Source: GCA-2697345 sp049602715
GTDB taxonomy: Bacteria > Pseudomonadota > Alphaproteobacteria > Rhodobacterales > Rhodobacteraceae
Assembly (NCBI GenBank): GCA_049602715.1
Contig: JBMYRX010000002.1
Span: 14,680-78,679, forward strand
Length of the DNA stretch: 64,000 nucleotides
Direction of reading: 5' to 3'
Part shown: one piece after another, positions 26,551-35,474 of the stretch
Layout: each line of letters opens with the position of its first letter
Numbering within the stretch: the stretch's first letter is position 1
Notes under the pieces: model-generated
Seen by the model: the letters and a program-made list of their open reading frames with translations, nothing else
Told to the model about the DNA's origin: nothing
Databases searched by the model: none
Position numbers and translations under genes: made by a program

Positions 26551-27063
26551 GTGAAACTACTGTCAGACCATATAAAAAATAAGGGTGAATTTTTAAACAC
26601 ATTTGGTAGCGTTTTTGAAAAATCACCCTGGATCGCAGAGAAAGTGTGGGAAGACCAATCAACTTCTTTAGAATATTCGCTGGAGTCAATACACGAACAA
26701 ATGGTAAAAATATTTCAAAGTGCTACAGAAGCTAAAAAGTTAGAAGTGTTACGATCTCATCCAGATTTAGCAGGGAAATTAATGGTGAAGAATAAACTCA
26801 CAATAGAGAGCACCTTAGAGCAAAAGAGCGCAGGATTAAATAATTTAGAACCCGACGAACAACAGCTTTTCTATTCTTTGAATAAAAGTTATATTCTAAA
26901 AAACAAATTCCCATTTATTATTGCGGCAAAAGGCCTTACAAGTAAGTCAATATTAGAGACATTCAAGAAAAGGGTTACTAATCCATCAAAAATAGAGTTT
27001 GAGGAAGCCTGCCTTCAAGTAAAGAAAATAGCATACCTTAGACTAATAGATATATTTAAATAG
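26551..27063 (+). CDS. uraD: OHCU decarboxylase
   Basis: Converts OHCU to (S)-allantoin with loss of CO2, the third step of urate breakdown. The catalytic His is H70 in LRSHPDLAGK, followed by SAGLNNL and LNKSYILKNKFPFIIAAKG, all typical UraD segments. The 170 residues are full length. The start is GTG at 26551. It lies 8 bp before allE on the same strand. Confidence 0.93.
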   Translation: MKLLSDHIKNKGEFLNTFGSVFEKSPWIAEKVWEDQSTSLEYSLESIHEQMVKIFQSATEAKKLEVLRSHPDLAGKLMVKNKLTIESTLEQKSAGLNNLEPDEQQLFYSLNKSYILKNKFPFIIAAKGLTSKSILETFKKRVTNPSKIEFEEACLQVKKIAYLRLIDIFK

Positions 27064-27071
27064 GACCTAAA

Positions 27072-27881
27072 ATGACATACGCCACACCTATTGGAGGTTT
27101 GCCAAAACAAGATACGTCACTCACCGGAAAAGCAATCTTTACAAACTCATATGCTGTTATTCCTGCTGGTGTTATGAGAGATATAGTAACAAGTAACCTT
27201 CCATACTGGAAAAAATCGAGAGCTTGGATTTTAGCAAGACCATTGAGTGGTTTCTCAGAAACGTTTTCTCAATATATAATCGAAATATTGCCAGATGGCG
27301 GATCAGAAAATCCAGAACCAGAGATGGGAGTGGAGGGTATCATATTCGTAACTTCAGGAAATCTAAAACTTAAAAACAGCTTGGGAGATCATGATTTGAA
27401 AGTTGGCGGATATGTTTATTGCCCCCCAGATGACCCTTACTCCATAGTAAACACAAGTAGTCAAACTGCTACAATTCATTTTTATAGAAAACGGTACTTA
27501 AGTATACCTGGGGTTTCAACTCCTAAACCTTTTGTAACAAATGAGAAAAATCATAAACCTGTTATTATGGATCACTCACACGGGAAATGGTCGACTACAC
27601 GATTTGTTGCTCCTGAAGATCTTGAACATGATATGCATGTTAACATTGTGAATTTCAAACCAGAGGGAGTAATCCCATTCGAAGAAACACATGTAATGGA
27701 ACATGGTATATACATTTTAGAAGGCTCTGCAGATTATCTTTTAAATAAGGATTGGGTCCAGGTAGAAGCTGGCGACTTTCTTTGGCTCAGAGCCTTTTGT
27801 CCTCAAGCATGTCGAAATACTGGAAATAGTGATTTTCGGTATCTATTATACAAAGATGTAAATCGACATCCTACAATATGA
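27072..27881 (+). CDS. allE: (S)-Ureidoglycine aminohydrolase
   Basis: Mn-dependent bicupin enzyme releasing ammonia from (S)-ureidoglycine to give (S)-ureidoglycolate. Two cupin halves can be followed (about 70-130 and 185-260). The second contains FEETHVMEHGIYILEGSADYLL, whose Glu and His residues are the metal ligands in the family, and GDFLWLRAFCPQ. The 269 residues match AllE/YlbA. It overlaps allA by 4 bp. It acts downstream of allantoate amidohydrolase, which is not in this window. Confidence 0.92.
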   Translation: MTYATPIGGLPKQDTSLTGKAIFTNSYAVIPAGVMRDIVTSNLPYWKKSRAWILARPLSGFSETFSQYIIEILPDGGSENPEPEMGVEGIIFVTSGNLKLKNSLGDHDLKVGGYVYCPPDDPYSIVNTSSQTATIHFYRKRYLSIPGVSTPKPFVTNEKNHKPVIMDHSHGKWSTTRFVAPEDLEHDMHVNIVNFKPEGVIPFEETHVMEHGIYILEGSADYLLNKDWVQVEAGDFLWLRAFCPQACRNTGNSDFRYLLYKDVNRHPTI

Positions 27882-28366
27882 AAAAAATAAAAGCTCAAAA
27901 TATAAGTAAAAAGAGTTTTTGCGCTTTTGGTGATATTTTAGATATCAATGGTTCTCCTGATAAGCTCATTAATGCCGGATTTTGTGAGAGATACAACGAT
28001 AGAGCAAAACTAGAATTTACAAATGGAAAAGCTGGAATAAGTATATTCCACGCAAAAGTGAGAAAGCTCCCTTACAAGTTTGATATGTTAGAAAGACATC
28101 CAGAAGGTTCACAGGCTTTTCTTCCCTTGAGTACTAACCCGTTTCTCGTAATTGTTGCAAAAAACAACACGAAGAATGAACCACACGAACCCCAAGCTTT
28201 TATAACGGCACCAAGCCAAGGTATTAACATTCACCGTAACATATGGCACGGCGTATTAGCACCTCTTAACTCCCCTGGAATATTTGCCGTAATTGATAGA
28301 ATTGGGCCCGGTGATAACCTTGAAGAATATTTTTTGAGTGAAAAATTTGAAGTTGAACTATATTAA
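27878..28366 (+). CDS. allA: Ureidoglycolate lyase
   Basis: Cleaves (S)-ureidoglycolate to glyoxylate and urea. FAKVRKLPY-type and LERHPEGSQAFLPLS segments (about 70-85) are the core AllA signature. AFITAPSQGINIHRNIWHGVLAPL carries the conserved His residues of the cupin-like site. The 162 residues are typical. Its ATG overlaps allE by 4 bp and it ends the rightward urate unit uraD-allE-allA. The urea released would need urease or export, neither visible here. Confidence 0.93.
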   Translation: MKKIKAQNISKKSFCAFGDILDINGSPDKLINAGFCERYNDRAKLEFTNGKAGISIFHAKVRKLPYKFDMLERHPEGSQAFLPLSTNPFLVIVAKNNTKNEPHEPQAFITAPSQGINIHRNIWHGVLAPLNSPGIFAVIDRIGPGDNLEEYFLSEKFEVELY

Positions 28367-28400
28367 TTATTCAGAACATCACGATAAAGACTAAGGTTTG

Positions 28401-29117
28401 TTACTTGGATACCATTTGGGCAACCAAATCTTTCATAGCTTGAAAATCAATGGCACCTGGAACCATCTTTTCACCAAAAACAAAAACAGGTGTTCCAGAT
28501 ATTCCCAGTGATTGGCTAAGCTTTTGACTCTCCTCTAGATGCTCTAAGACAGAACTAGAGTTCATATCCGACTTTAACTGATCTATATCCATCCCAATTT
28601 TTTTCGCAATTTTTAAAACGGACTTTTCTGTGTGAGGCCCCCTGTTACCCATCAATGCTTTATGGAATGCTTTATATTTTTGTTGATTTTGTGACGCTAA
28701 GCTTGCTTTCGCGGCAAAAACTGAGCCATCTCCTAATATTGGCCACTCTCTCAGTACGACCTTAATAGCTTCATTATCTTCAATAAGATTCATAACAGTC
28801 TTAAATGCTCTACGACAATATCCACAATTATAATCAAAGAACTCAACTATTATAATTTCACCGGTAGGATTTCCTAATATTGGGGCATTTTTATCGTCTT
28901 CAAGCCTTTGCTTATTAGATTTTATATTTTGATCCACTTGTTCTTGTTTGTTTTTAGCATCTTTAGCCTGAAGTATCTTTATCGCTTCCATTACTATTTC
29001 TGGATTGTTTCTAATAATTTCTAAAACCTTTTCTTCTAAATCGGTATCTTGAGCAAAAGTAAGTGATGCCATAAAATTATTTAAAAAAAATCCTAAAAAT
29101 AGTATAATATATTTCAT
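28401..29117 (-). CDS. DsbA-family thiol:disulfide oxidoreductase
   Basis: Periplasmic thioredoxin-fold protein. A signal peptide (about 1-22) and an acidic coiled region (25-75, LEEKVLEIIRNNPEIVMEAI) precede the thioredoxin domain. The active site is C98-G-Y-C101 in EFFDYNCGYCRR, with the cis-Pro loop at SGTPVFVFG. The arrangement resembles alphaproteobacterial DsbA2/BdbD/ScsC-like proteins. It is divergent from the DsbD/ScsB gene over 90 bp, so it may be the partner that the transmembrane reductant keeps reduced, acting as isomerase or reductase. Oxidase versus isomerase cannot be decided from sequence. Confidence 0.88.
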   Translation of the reverse strand: MKYIILFLGFFLNNFMASLTFAQDTDLEEKVLEIIRNNPEIVMEAIKILQAKDAKNKQEQVDQNIKSNKQRLEDDKNAPILGNPTGEIIIVEFFDYNCGYCRRAFKTVMNLIEDNEAIKVVLREWPILGDGSVFAAKASLASQNQQKYKAFHKALMGNRGPHTEKSVLKIAKKIGMDIDQLKSDMNSSSVLEHLEESQKLSQSLGISGTPVFVFGEKMVPGAIDFQAMKDLVAQMVSK

Positions 29118-29207
29118 TCTTTACTAATCTCCAAAAATGCCTTTCAAAACAGTAATCTAAATTATAAAAAATAACCAATAACTAATTTAAAAATATGGAA
29201 AATATTA

Positions 29208-31307
29208 TTGCATAAATACTCTCAATCAAAATTTAAAGAGAAATTAACTTCATTGAACTTAATTTTATTAGCTTGCATCGTTTTTACAGGTTATATTCTT
29301 TCGCCCCACAAGGCTTACTCTGCAGTTTCTGATTATTACCAATCAAATCAACTGACAGCTAAACTTATTTCAGCAGAAAACTTTATTGATAATAATACAA
29401 ATGCTATATCCACTGCTTTATCAATCACTCTGAAACCAGGATGGAAAACTTATTGGCGTTCTCCTGGTTCCGTTGGGCTTCCAACTAAAGTAAGTTGGGA
29501 AAAATCAACCAATATCTCAAACACAAAATTTTATTGGCCATTGCCCAAAAGGTTTTTTGACTTTGATATAGAGAATTACGGCTATACTGAGCAAGTTACC
29601 TTTCCAGTAAACCTAATATTAAAAGATCAAGGAGAGCCGACTGAACTTATCGCGTCAGTATCATTGTTAGTTTGTAATCAAGTATGTATACCTGAAGACT
29701 TTGAACTCAGCCTCAAGCTTACTAATGTTCCAGTTAAAGATCCATACTCACGGCAAGAAATTGCTTTAGCTTTAACAAAAGTACCATTAGATGGAGAAAA
29801 TAGTGAATTTTCATTACTTCCAGTAAAGTTAAATAAATTATCAAATAATCTTTTAATAAAGATCAAATCATTAAATATAGCTAATAAAATAAGCGTTTTC
29901 CCGGAAATGGGGCCAGATATAGCATTTGGCCCACCCATTAGCATTAAAAGTAAAGACCCAAAAATTACTATTATTCAATTACCTATTTTGAATGAATTAG
30001 ATACTTTAGTACCACTTAATTTGACAATCTCAAACGGCAATACCTCGTCCATCTATAAAAATATTTCTATTAACTCCTCCATAAATGGTGATCAGACCAT
30101 TGATAAAAATTATTTGAGTTTCATTACTATTCTTGTTTTCGGCTTCATAGGTGGTTTAATTCTAAATTTTATGCCATGTGTTCTACCCGTATTAGCTATT
30201 AAGTTAAACTCTATTTTAAACTCTAAGACCTACACATCCAACGAAGTTCGTTTTAAGTTTTTAGTATCAGCATTGGGTATTTTAACCTTTATGTGGGCCC
30301 TTAATGGAACTTTATTATTACTAAAAGTGTCAGGACGTGAAATAGGTTGGGGTATACAGTTCCAAAGTCCTACGTTCCTTAGTTTCATTATTCTATTATT
30401 GATTTTATTCTCTCTTAGTATGTTGGGAGCCTTCAATATATTATTACCTCAAAGTGTAATGACAAAACTCAACAGCCTTTCCAATGTTAACGGATTATTA
30501 GGTGATTTTTTATCAGGATTATTTGCGGCTATTTTAGCTACTCCTTGCTCAGCACCATTTTTAGGCTCTGCAATTGCAGTTGCGTTGACAAAGGGAGGAT
30601 TTGAATCGTTACTTATATTTTCCTGTGTTGGATGTGGCCTTGCCACCCCTTACCTATTGATAGCGCTTTTCCCTGGAGTGATTAAGTTTCTTCCAAAACC
30701 AGGTAATTGGATGAACTTAATCCGCTTAATTCTTGGATTTTTACTATTTTTGACAGTCATTTGGTTTTCTTGGCTTTATATACAAATAGAGAGCACTTTA
30801 AACTTAATATTACTATTTATACCAATTCTATTAGCGGTTTTTTCAATAAAATTTTTTACGCAGAGTATCACAAAGATCATAAGTTTTTGTGGCTTCGCAG
30901 CTATAGCAATATTTAGCGCCAGCTTGTATTCCTCAAAAAATGCAAATGACGAAAAAAATGATACTGGATGGGAAATATTTATTGAACAAAGAATAAGTCC
31001 ATATCTTGAATCAGGTAAAGTTGTTTTTGTTGATATAACTGCTGACTGGTGTTTGACATGTAAAGCAAACAAACTACTGGTCCTAGAAAATAAATCTGTC
31101 CAAAGTTTTCTATTGAAAGAAAACATTATTAAGATGCGTGGTGACTGGACAAGGAAGGACCCACTGCTTTTAAAGTACTTGCAAGATAATGGTCGTTATG
31201 GAATTCCATTTAATATTGTTTATGGACCAGGAAGGAAGGACGGGATTATTTTACCAGAAATTCTTACGACCAATATACTTAAAGAAGCTATAATAGAGGC
31301 TCATTGA
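29208..31307 (+). CDS. DsbD/ScsB-family transmembrane thiol:disulfide interchange protein
   Basis: Carries reducing power from cytoplasmic thioredoxin across the inner membrane to periplasmic thiol proteins. The 699 residues comprise a signal segment (about 15-38) and a DsbD-alpha-like periplasmic domain with VCNQVC. About eight helices follow with the paired cysteines FMPCVLPVLA and ATPCSAPFLG. A C-terminal thioredoxin-like domain has ADWCLTCKANK. The long N-terminal domain is of the ScsB type. The start is TTG at 29208. It is convergent with ccmI, the two coding ends overlapping by 7 bp. It likely supplies electrons to CcmG/CcmH and the DsbA-like protein. Confidence 0.88.
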   Translation: MHKYSQSKFKEKLTSLNLILLACIVFTGYILSPHKAYSAVSDYYQSNQLTAKLISAENFIDNNTNAISTALSITLKPGWKTYWRSPGSVGLPTKVSWEKSTNISNTKFYWPLPKRFFDFDIENYGYTEQVTFPVNLILKDQGEPTELIASVSLLVCNQVCIPEDFELSLKLTNVPVKDPYSRQEIALALTKVPLDGENSEFSLLPVKLNKLSNNLLIKIKSLNIANKISVFPEMGPDIAFGPPISIKSKDPKITIIQLPILNELDTLVPLNLTISNGNTSSIYKNISINSSINGDQTIDKNYLSFITILVFGFIGGLILNFMPCVLPVLAIKLNSILNSKTYTSNEVRFKFLVSALGILTFMWALNGTLLLLKVSGREIGWGIQFQSPTFLSFIILLLILFSLSMLGAFNILLPQSVMTKLNSLSNVNGLLGDFLSGLFAAILATPCSAPFLGSAIAVALTKGGFESLLIFSCVGCGLATPYLLIALFPGVIKFLPKPGNWMNLIRLILGFLLFLTVIWFSWLYIQIESTLNLILLFIPILLAVFSIKFFTQSITKIISFCGFAAIAIFSASLYSSKNANDEKNDTGWEIFIEQRISPYLESGKVVFVDITADWCLTCKANKLLVLENKSVQSFLLKENIIKMRGDWTRKDPLLLKYLQDNGRYGIPFNIVYGPGRKDGIILPEILTTNILKEAIIEAH

Positions 31308-32278
31308 ATATCTTCTAAATCCAAAAGTAGTTGGCTATAGATTTCTATTTTAGGATCATTTTTTGGTAATTTTTCAATCAAAATCTTGGCTTCTTTTAGG
31401 CTTTCTCTAGCGAGTGCTAATTTTTTTAAAACAATGTAAGATCTACTCAATCTTAACCAACCATCGATATCATCTGGTTCAGTTTTTAACTTCTCGACCA
31501 AACTTGATACCATAGAGTTTATAAAAGCTGATGTCTCTACTGAATTTAACTTTGAAGCTTCAATAATGTCAGCATTTGTAGGACCGATAGGTACCTCCGA
31601 AGCTAATCTTACTATTCTATCATAACCTAGAAGAGTACCAACTCGGTTTGCCTCAACTAGATACAAATCCGTCCAATCAGTATTTTCTTTCTCTAAATCT
31701 AATCTATTAATAAGAAGTGTATAAGCCTCTTCTAATCTACCCTCTTGTTCAAAATATAGAGCCTTATAATAGATCGAAATGGGACTTGATGAGTCTAACA
31801 CTAAAGATTTCTCAATAGCATTAAGAGCACTTTGACTAATTGTACCATTATCATTTGCCATTAACGAACCGGCCAGTTTAATCCAAGATTGTGAAAATCG
31901 ATTATCTTTTTCAACTAATCGAGTATACGCGAGAACAGCATCACTATAAGCCCCATTATTCATATAAACATCACCCAATAGCTCCCACCCTACAAGGTCA
32001 CCGCCAGATGGATCATTATATAATCTCTCAGCTAGTTTTATGATTAAATCTTCAAATTGCTTAATATCTCGAAACTCATCTTCTCTGTCCTTATACGCAA
32101 CGCTCGGGACATTATTATTTCCCAGCCCTTTGTGTATCATTACTCCAACGATCGGGATAATAAGAATTAATAAAAGAATAGGTAAACTACCCTTTCGGTT
32201 GTTTTTAATATTGATAACCGCCAAGATCATCCCAAATACTACAATCAAGGAGATAAGGATTTTTAAAAACATTAACAT
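31301..32278 (-). CDS. ccmI: Cytochrome c maturation protein CcmI
   Basis: TPR-containing apocytochrome c chaperone that hands the apoprotein to CcmF/CcmH. Two N-terminal helices (about 3-24 and 32-48) are followed by a Leu/Lys-rich cytoplasmic or periplasmic segment, and then TPR repeats such as DLVGWELLGDVYMNNGAYSDAVLAYTRLVEKDN region (about 93-127) and a second set near 270-320. The 325 residues are somewhat shorter than in many alphaproteobacteria. It is last in ccmF-ccmG-ccmH-ccmI, 2 bp after ccmH. Confidence 0.85.
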   Translation of the reverse strand: MLMFLKILISLIVVFGMILAVINIKNNRKGSLPILLLILIIPIVGVMIHKGLGNNNVPSVAYKDREDEFRDIKQFEDLIIKLAERLYNDPSGGDLVGWELLGDVYMNNGAYSDAVLAYTRLVEKDNRFSQSWIKLAGSLMANDNGTISQSALNAIEKSLVLDSSSPISIYYKALYFEQEGRLEEAYTLLINRLDLEKENTDWTDLYLVEANRVGTLLGYDRIVRLASEVPIGPTNADIIEASKLNSVETSAFINSMVSSLVEKLKTEPDDIDGWLRLSRSYIVLKKLALARESLKEAKILIEKLPKNDPKIEIYSQLLLDLEDIQ

Positions 32279-32280
32279 AG

Positions 32281-32754
32281 TTATTCCTCTAAGTTAGCAT
32301 CGATAGAGGTTTTGTTATTACGGATAACTGAGTTATCTTTTTGTTCTGAGAAAAGACTAGCTCTTTTAAAAACTCGAAGTAGTATTAATGTCCCAAAAAA
32401 TAAAAATATTATAGGGCTAAACCAAAGTAGGTAAGTTGTATATTTCAGCGGTGGCTTAAATAGAACAAAATCTCCGTACCTCTTAACAAGAAAATCCAAA
32501 ACCTCTGCGTTACTATCACCAGCAGATAAACGTTCTCTAATTAAAATACGTAGATCTCGAGCAACTCCAGAGTTCGAGCTATCAATCGGCTCATTTTGGC
32601 AAACAACACACCGTATATTTGCTGAAATTTCTCTAGCCCGATTCTCCAACTCTAGGTCTGATAAAATTTCATCCGGTTCAACAGCAAAAGAAATAACACT
32701 ATTAAAACTAAAGATTAATACAAATATAATTAGTTTCGTTAAATCAATATTCAT
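32281..32754 (-). CDS. ccmH: Cytochrome c maturation protein CcmH/CycL
   Basis: Periplasm-facing thiol protein of the heme-ligation complex that reduces the CxxCH of apocytochromes. A signal or anchor helix (about 6-24) is followed by the diagnostic IRCVVCQNEPIDSS with C49 and C52. A C-terminal transmembrane helix (about 108-127) is preceded by LVKRYGDFVLFKPP. The 157 residues match the short CcmH form, with the TPR part encoded separately as ccmI. It overlaps ccmG by 4 bp. Confidence 0.95.
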   Translation of the reverse strand: MNIDLTKLIIFVLIFSFNSVISFAVEPDEILSDLELENRAREISANIRCVVCQNEPIDSSNSGVARDLRILIRERLSAGDSNAEVLDFLVKRYGDFVLFKPPLKYTTYLLWFSPIIFLFFGTLILLRVFKRASLFSEQKDNSVIRNNKTSIDANLEE

Positions 32755-33293
32755 TTAAGACGATCCATTAGGAATTTTTCAAAATCTTTATAATTCGCAC
32801 CAATTATAGGACCAGTAAAACGCCTCACGATTATACCACCTTTATCAATTATAAATGTTTCTGGAACACCCGAAATACCCCAGTCAATTCCGGTCCGCCC
32901 CGAATTATCAAATCCAATCTTCTCATAAGGGTTTCCTAATTCACTTAACCAAGACTTAACATCAGCAGCAGTATCTTTATAGTTTATGCCAACCAATAAA
33001 ATATCTTTGTTATTAGACAATTTATTTAATGACTTGTGCTCTGCTCGACATGGTAAACACCAGGATGCAAAAAAATTTACAACTGTTATCTTACCAGAAT
33101 AGTCAATATCTTTTTTTGATAAACCTAATGTATCTAGTCCAGGTATAGATTTTAATTCAAAATTTGGAACTGAACTATTAATAAAAACTGAAGGGATGGA
33201 AGCAGGGTCACGTCCACTCAGCAAACTCCATATAGAAAAGAATCCTATAATTAAACTTACTATCAGGGGTATAAAAAATAATAACCTTTTCAT
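32751..33293 (-). CDS. ccmG: Cytochrome c maturation thioredoxin CcmG/DsbE
   Basis: Membrane-tethered periplasmic thioredoxin that keeps apocytochrome and CcmH thiols reduced. One N-terminal helix (about 3-22) is followed by a thioredoxin fold with C79-L-P-C82 in FFASWCLPCRAEH and GVPETFIIDKGG as the cis-Pro region. The acidic GINYKD insertion of the CcmG group is present. The 180 residues are typical. It overlaps ccmF and ccmH by 4 bp each. Confidence 0.95.
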   Translation of the reverse strand: MKRLLFFIPLIVSLIIGFFSIWSLLSGRDPASIPSVFINSSVPNFELKSIPGLDTLGLSKKDIDYSGKITVVNFFASWCLPCRAEHKSLNKLSNNKDILLVGINYKDTAADVKSWLSELGNPYEKIGFDNSGRTGIDWGISGVPETFIIDKGGIIVRRFTGPIIGANYKDFEKFLMDRLK

Positions 33294-35293
33294 CTCTTAA
33301 TACTCGCATCTACAAAATTAGTATCATCTTTATTTTTTCTTTGTACTACCAAACGAAAACGTTTGTCCGACAAAGAAACTAAACCTCCGAAGACAATAAG
33401 AATTGTTCCTACCCATATGAAATTGACTAAAGGTTCATAAATTAATCTTAAAACCCACTTTCCTTTCTGACTTTTTCCAGAGGGTTCGGAAATCGATACG
33501 TAAAGATCTCCAAACAAGCTTTGACGAATATCACTTTCGGTGGTTTGTATACCTGATACAACATAAGTCCGCCGCTCTGGACGAAGTACTTCGACAAATT
33601 TGCCATTTTCCTCATTTACACGCAATGACGCTATTTTAGATTGGTAGTTTGGTCCTTTCAAATCAGATACTTTTTCTAAGGTAATAGAAAATCCAGCAAA
33701 CTGAAGCTCTGTACCTTCTACTGCAAAACTAGTGAGTTCTTGTTTCCATGCACTTGATCCAATCGCTCCCAATAGTAATAAAGCAATACCAAGATGCGCT
33801 AAAGTCATACCCGAAGCAGATCTTGGCTGATCGATAATTCGTTTAAAAACCTGAGGATATTCCCGCGAGAATATTTTTACCCGTTCTGACCACTCTAAAA
33901 GGGTCATAAAGAATAACCATCCTACAATACCAATACCAAGAACAGCGTAAGCTGGACCGGATGTATTAAAGTACCAGACGATTAACGACATAAGAAAAGA
34001 CATAAAGATTAAGAACTTAACTCGAGATAAGACACCGAAAATGTCACCTTTCTTCCATTTTAAGAACGGTCCTAGAGCCATTGATAAAGCCAGAATAAGT
34101 GTTAATGGAATAAAAGACATGTTAAAAAAAGGTGGTCCAACAGAAATTTTATCACCAGTTAAACCTTCTAAGAATAACGGATACAACGTTCCAAAAAGAA
34201 CGATTAATGCGGCTATTGTCAGAAATAAATTGTTTAATAACAGACCTGCCTCTCGACTAACAGGAGCAAAAAACTTGTCACCTTCCAATGAAGGGGCGCG
34301 ATAAGCAAATAAAGACAAAGATCCACCGATCGACAAGGCCAATAGAATAAGTATATAAACGCCCCTTTCAGGATCAACAGCAAAAGAGTGAACAGATGTT
34401 AATAAACCAGATCTTACTATGAAAGTTCCAAGTAACGATAACGAAAAAGTTAATATCGCTAATAGTAGCGTCCAAGATTTAAACGTATCTCTTTTTTCTG
34501 TGACAATAGCAGAGTGAAGCAGTGCGGTTCCAACAAGCCATGGCATGAGAGAGACATTCTCAACAGGATCCCAGAACCACCAACCTCCCCAACCCAACTC
34601 GTAATACGCCCACCAAGAACCCAGAGCTATCCCGGCCGTGAGGCTACTCCAAGCCACCAGAATCCAGGGCCTCACCAATCGTGCCCAGTTTGCGTCAAGG
34701 GATCCCCCAATTAAAGCAGCAACAGAGAACGAATAGACAATGGAAAAACCAACATAGCCAATATATAAAAGTGGCGGATGAATTGCCAAACCAATATCTT
34801 GCAATAATGGATTTAGATCATTCCCATTTAAGGGAGGCGGAAAAGTTCTTTCAAAGGGATTAGATGTCCAAAGTAGAAAGCTAATAAAACCTATAGAAAT
34901 CCAAGCTTGAACACCTAAAGTTCTAGCTTTTAAAGATGAAGGTATACTCCTTCCAAAAACAGCCAATGTTGCACCAAAGGTCACTAAAATTAGTATCCAA
35001 AGTAGAATAGAACCCTCATGGTTCCCCCAAGTCCCCGCAATCTTATAAAGTAGTGGTTTGTCTGAGTGCGAATTATTTATAACATTGATAACAGTAAAGT
35101 CACTTACTACGTAAGATTTCATTAAGGAGAAAAAAGCTATTCCAATCAAAAAAAACTTTAATATAGCTGTATAACTCGCAAGATTTTTCCAAAGTAGATT
35201 ATCACTGCTGGCACCAATTATTGGCAAGGTGCCTTGAACAATAGCCAATAACAAAGCTAGAACTACTGCGAATTGTCCAAGTTCAGGGATCAT
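33290..35293 (-). CDS. ccmF: Cytochrome c heme lyase subunit CcmF
   Basis: Large multi-spanning membrane protein that attaches heme to apocytochrome c. The WWD heme-handling motif GWGGWWFWDPVENVS is at 234-248. Conserved His residues are in GNHEGSILLW (about 90-99), IHPPLLYIGY (171-180) and HSFAVDP. The 667 residues have about 15 hydrophobic helices and a long periplasmic loop near the C-terminus. It heads the ccmF-G-H-I unit. ccmA-E are not in this window, so the maturation genes are split between loci. Confidence 0.96.
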   Translation of the reverse strand: MIPELGQFAVVLALLLAIVQGTLPIIGASSDNLLWKNLASYTAILKFFLIGIAFFSLMKSYVVSDFTVINVINNSHSDKPLLYKIAGTWGNHEGSILLWILILVTFGATLAVFGRSIPSSLKARTLGVQAWISIGFISFLLWTSNPFERTFPPPLNGNDLNPLLQDIGLAIHPPLLYIGYVGFSIVYSFSVAALIGGSLDANWARLVRPWILVAWSSLTAGIALGSWWAYYELGWGGWWFWDPVENVSLMPWLVGTALLHSAIVTEKRDTFKSWTLLLAILTFSLSLLGTFIVRSGLLTSVHSFAVDPERGVYILILLALSIGGSLSLFAYRAPSLEGDKFFAPVSREAGLLLNNLFLTIAALIVLFGTLYPLFLEGLTGDKISVGPPFFNMSFIPLTLILALSMALGPFLKWKKGDIFGVLSRVKFLIFMSFLMSLIVWYFNTSGPAYAVLGIGIVGWLFFMTLLEWSERVKIFSREYPQVFKRIIDQPRSASGMTLAHLGIALLLLGAIGSSAWKQELTSFAVEGTELQFAGFSITLEKVSDLKGPNYQSKIASLRVNEENGKFVEVLRPERRTYVVSGIQTTESDIRQSLFGDLYVSISEPSGKSQKGKWVLRLIYEPLVNFIWVGTILIVFGGLVSLSDKRFRLVVQRKNKDDTNFVDASIKR

Positions 35294-35416
35294 TTTAACC
35301 TCAAAATTATTCTATCTGTGAGCTTTCAGAAAACAAAGGTCAATAGCTTCAAGCGCGACCCGTTGCCTCTATTTTGTATTTCAGGAGAGATTCAAAATTT
35401 TATTGATTAATAGAAA

Positions 35417-35453
35417 AATGGCGCCAAATTAAATCAGCGCCATTAAATTTTTT
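35417..35453 (-). terminator. Terminator after the NMT1/ThiY-type ABC operon
   Basis: AATGGCGC (35417-35424) pairs with GCGCCATT (35437-35444) around a 12-nt loop. On the minus strand the stem is followed by TTTTT, about 30-60 bp after the stop of the binding-protein gene. T-rich sequence on the other side could make it bidirectional. Confidence 0.75.
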
Positions 35454-35474
35454 AATTATAGATGCTAACAAATT

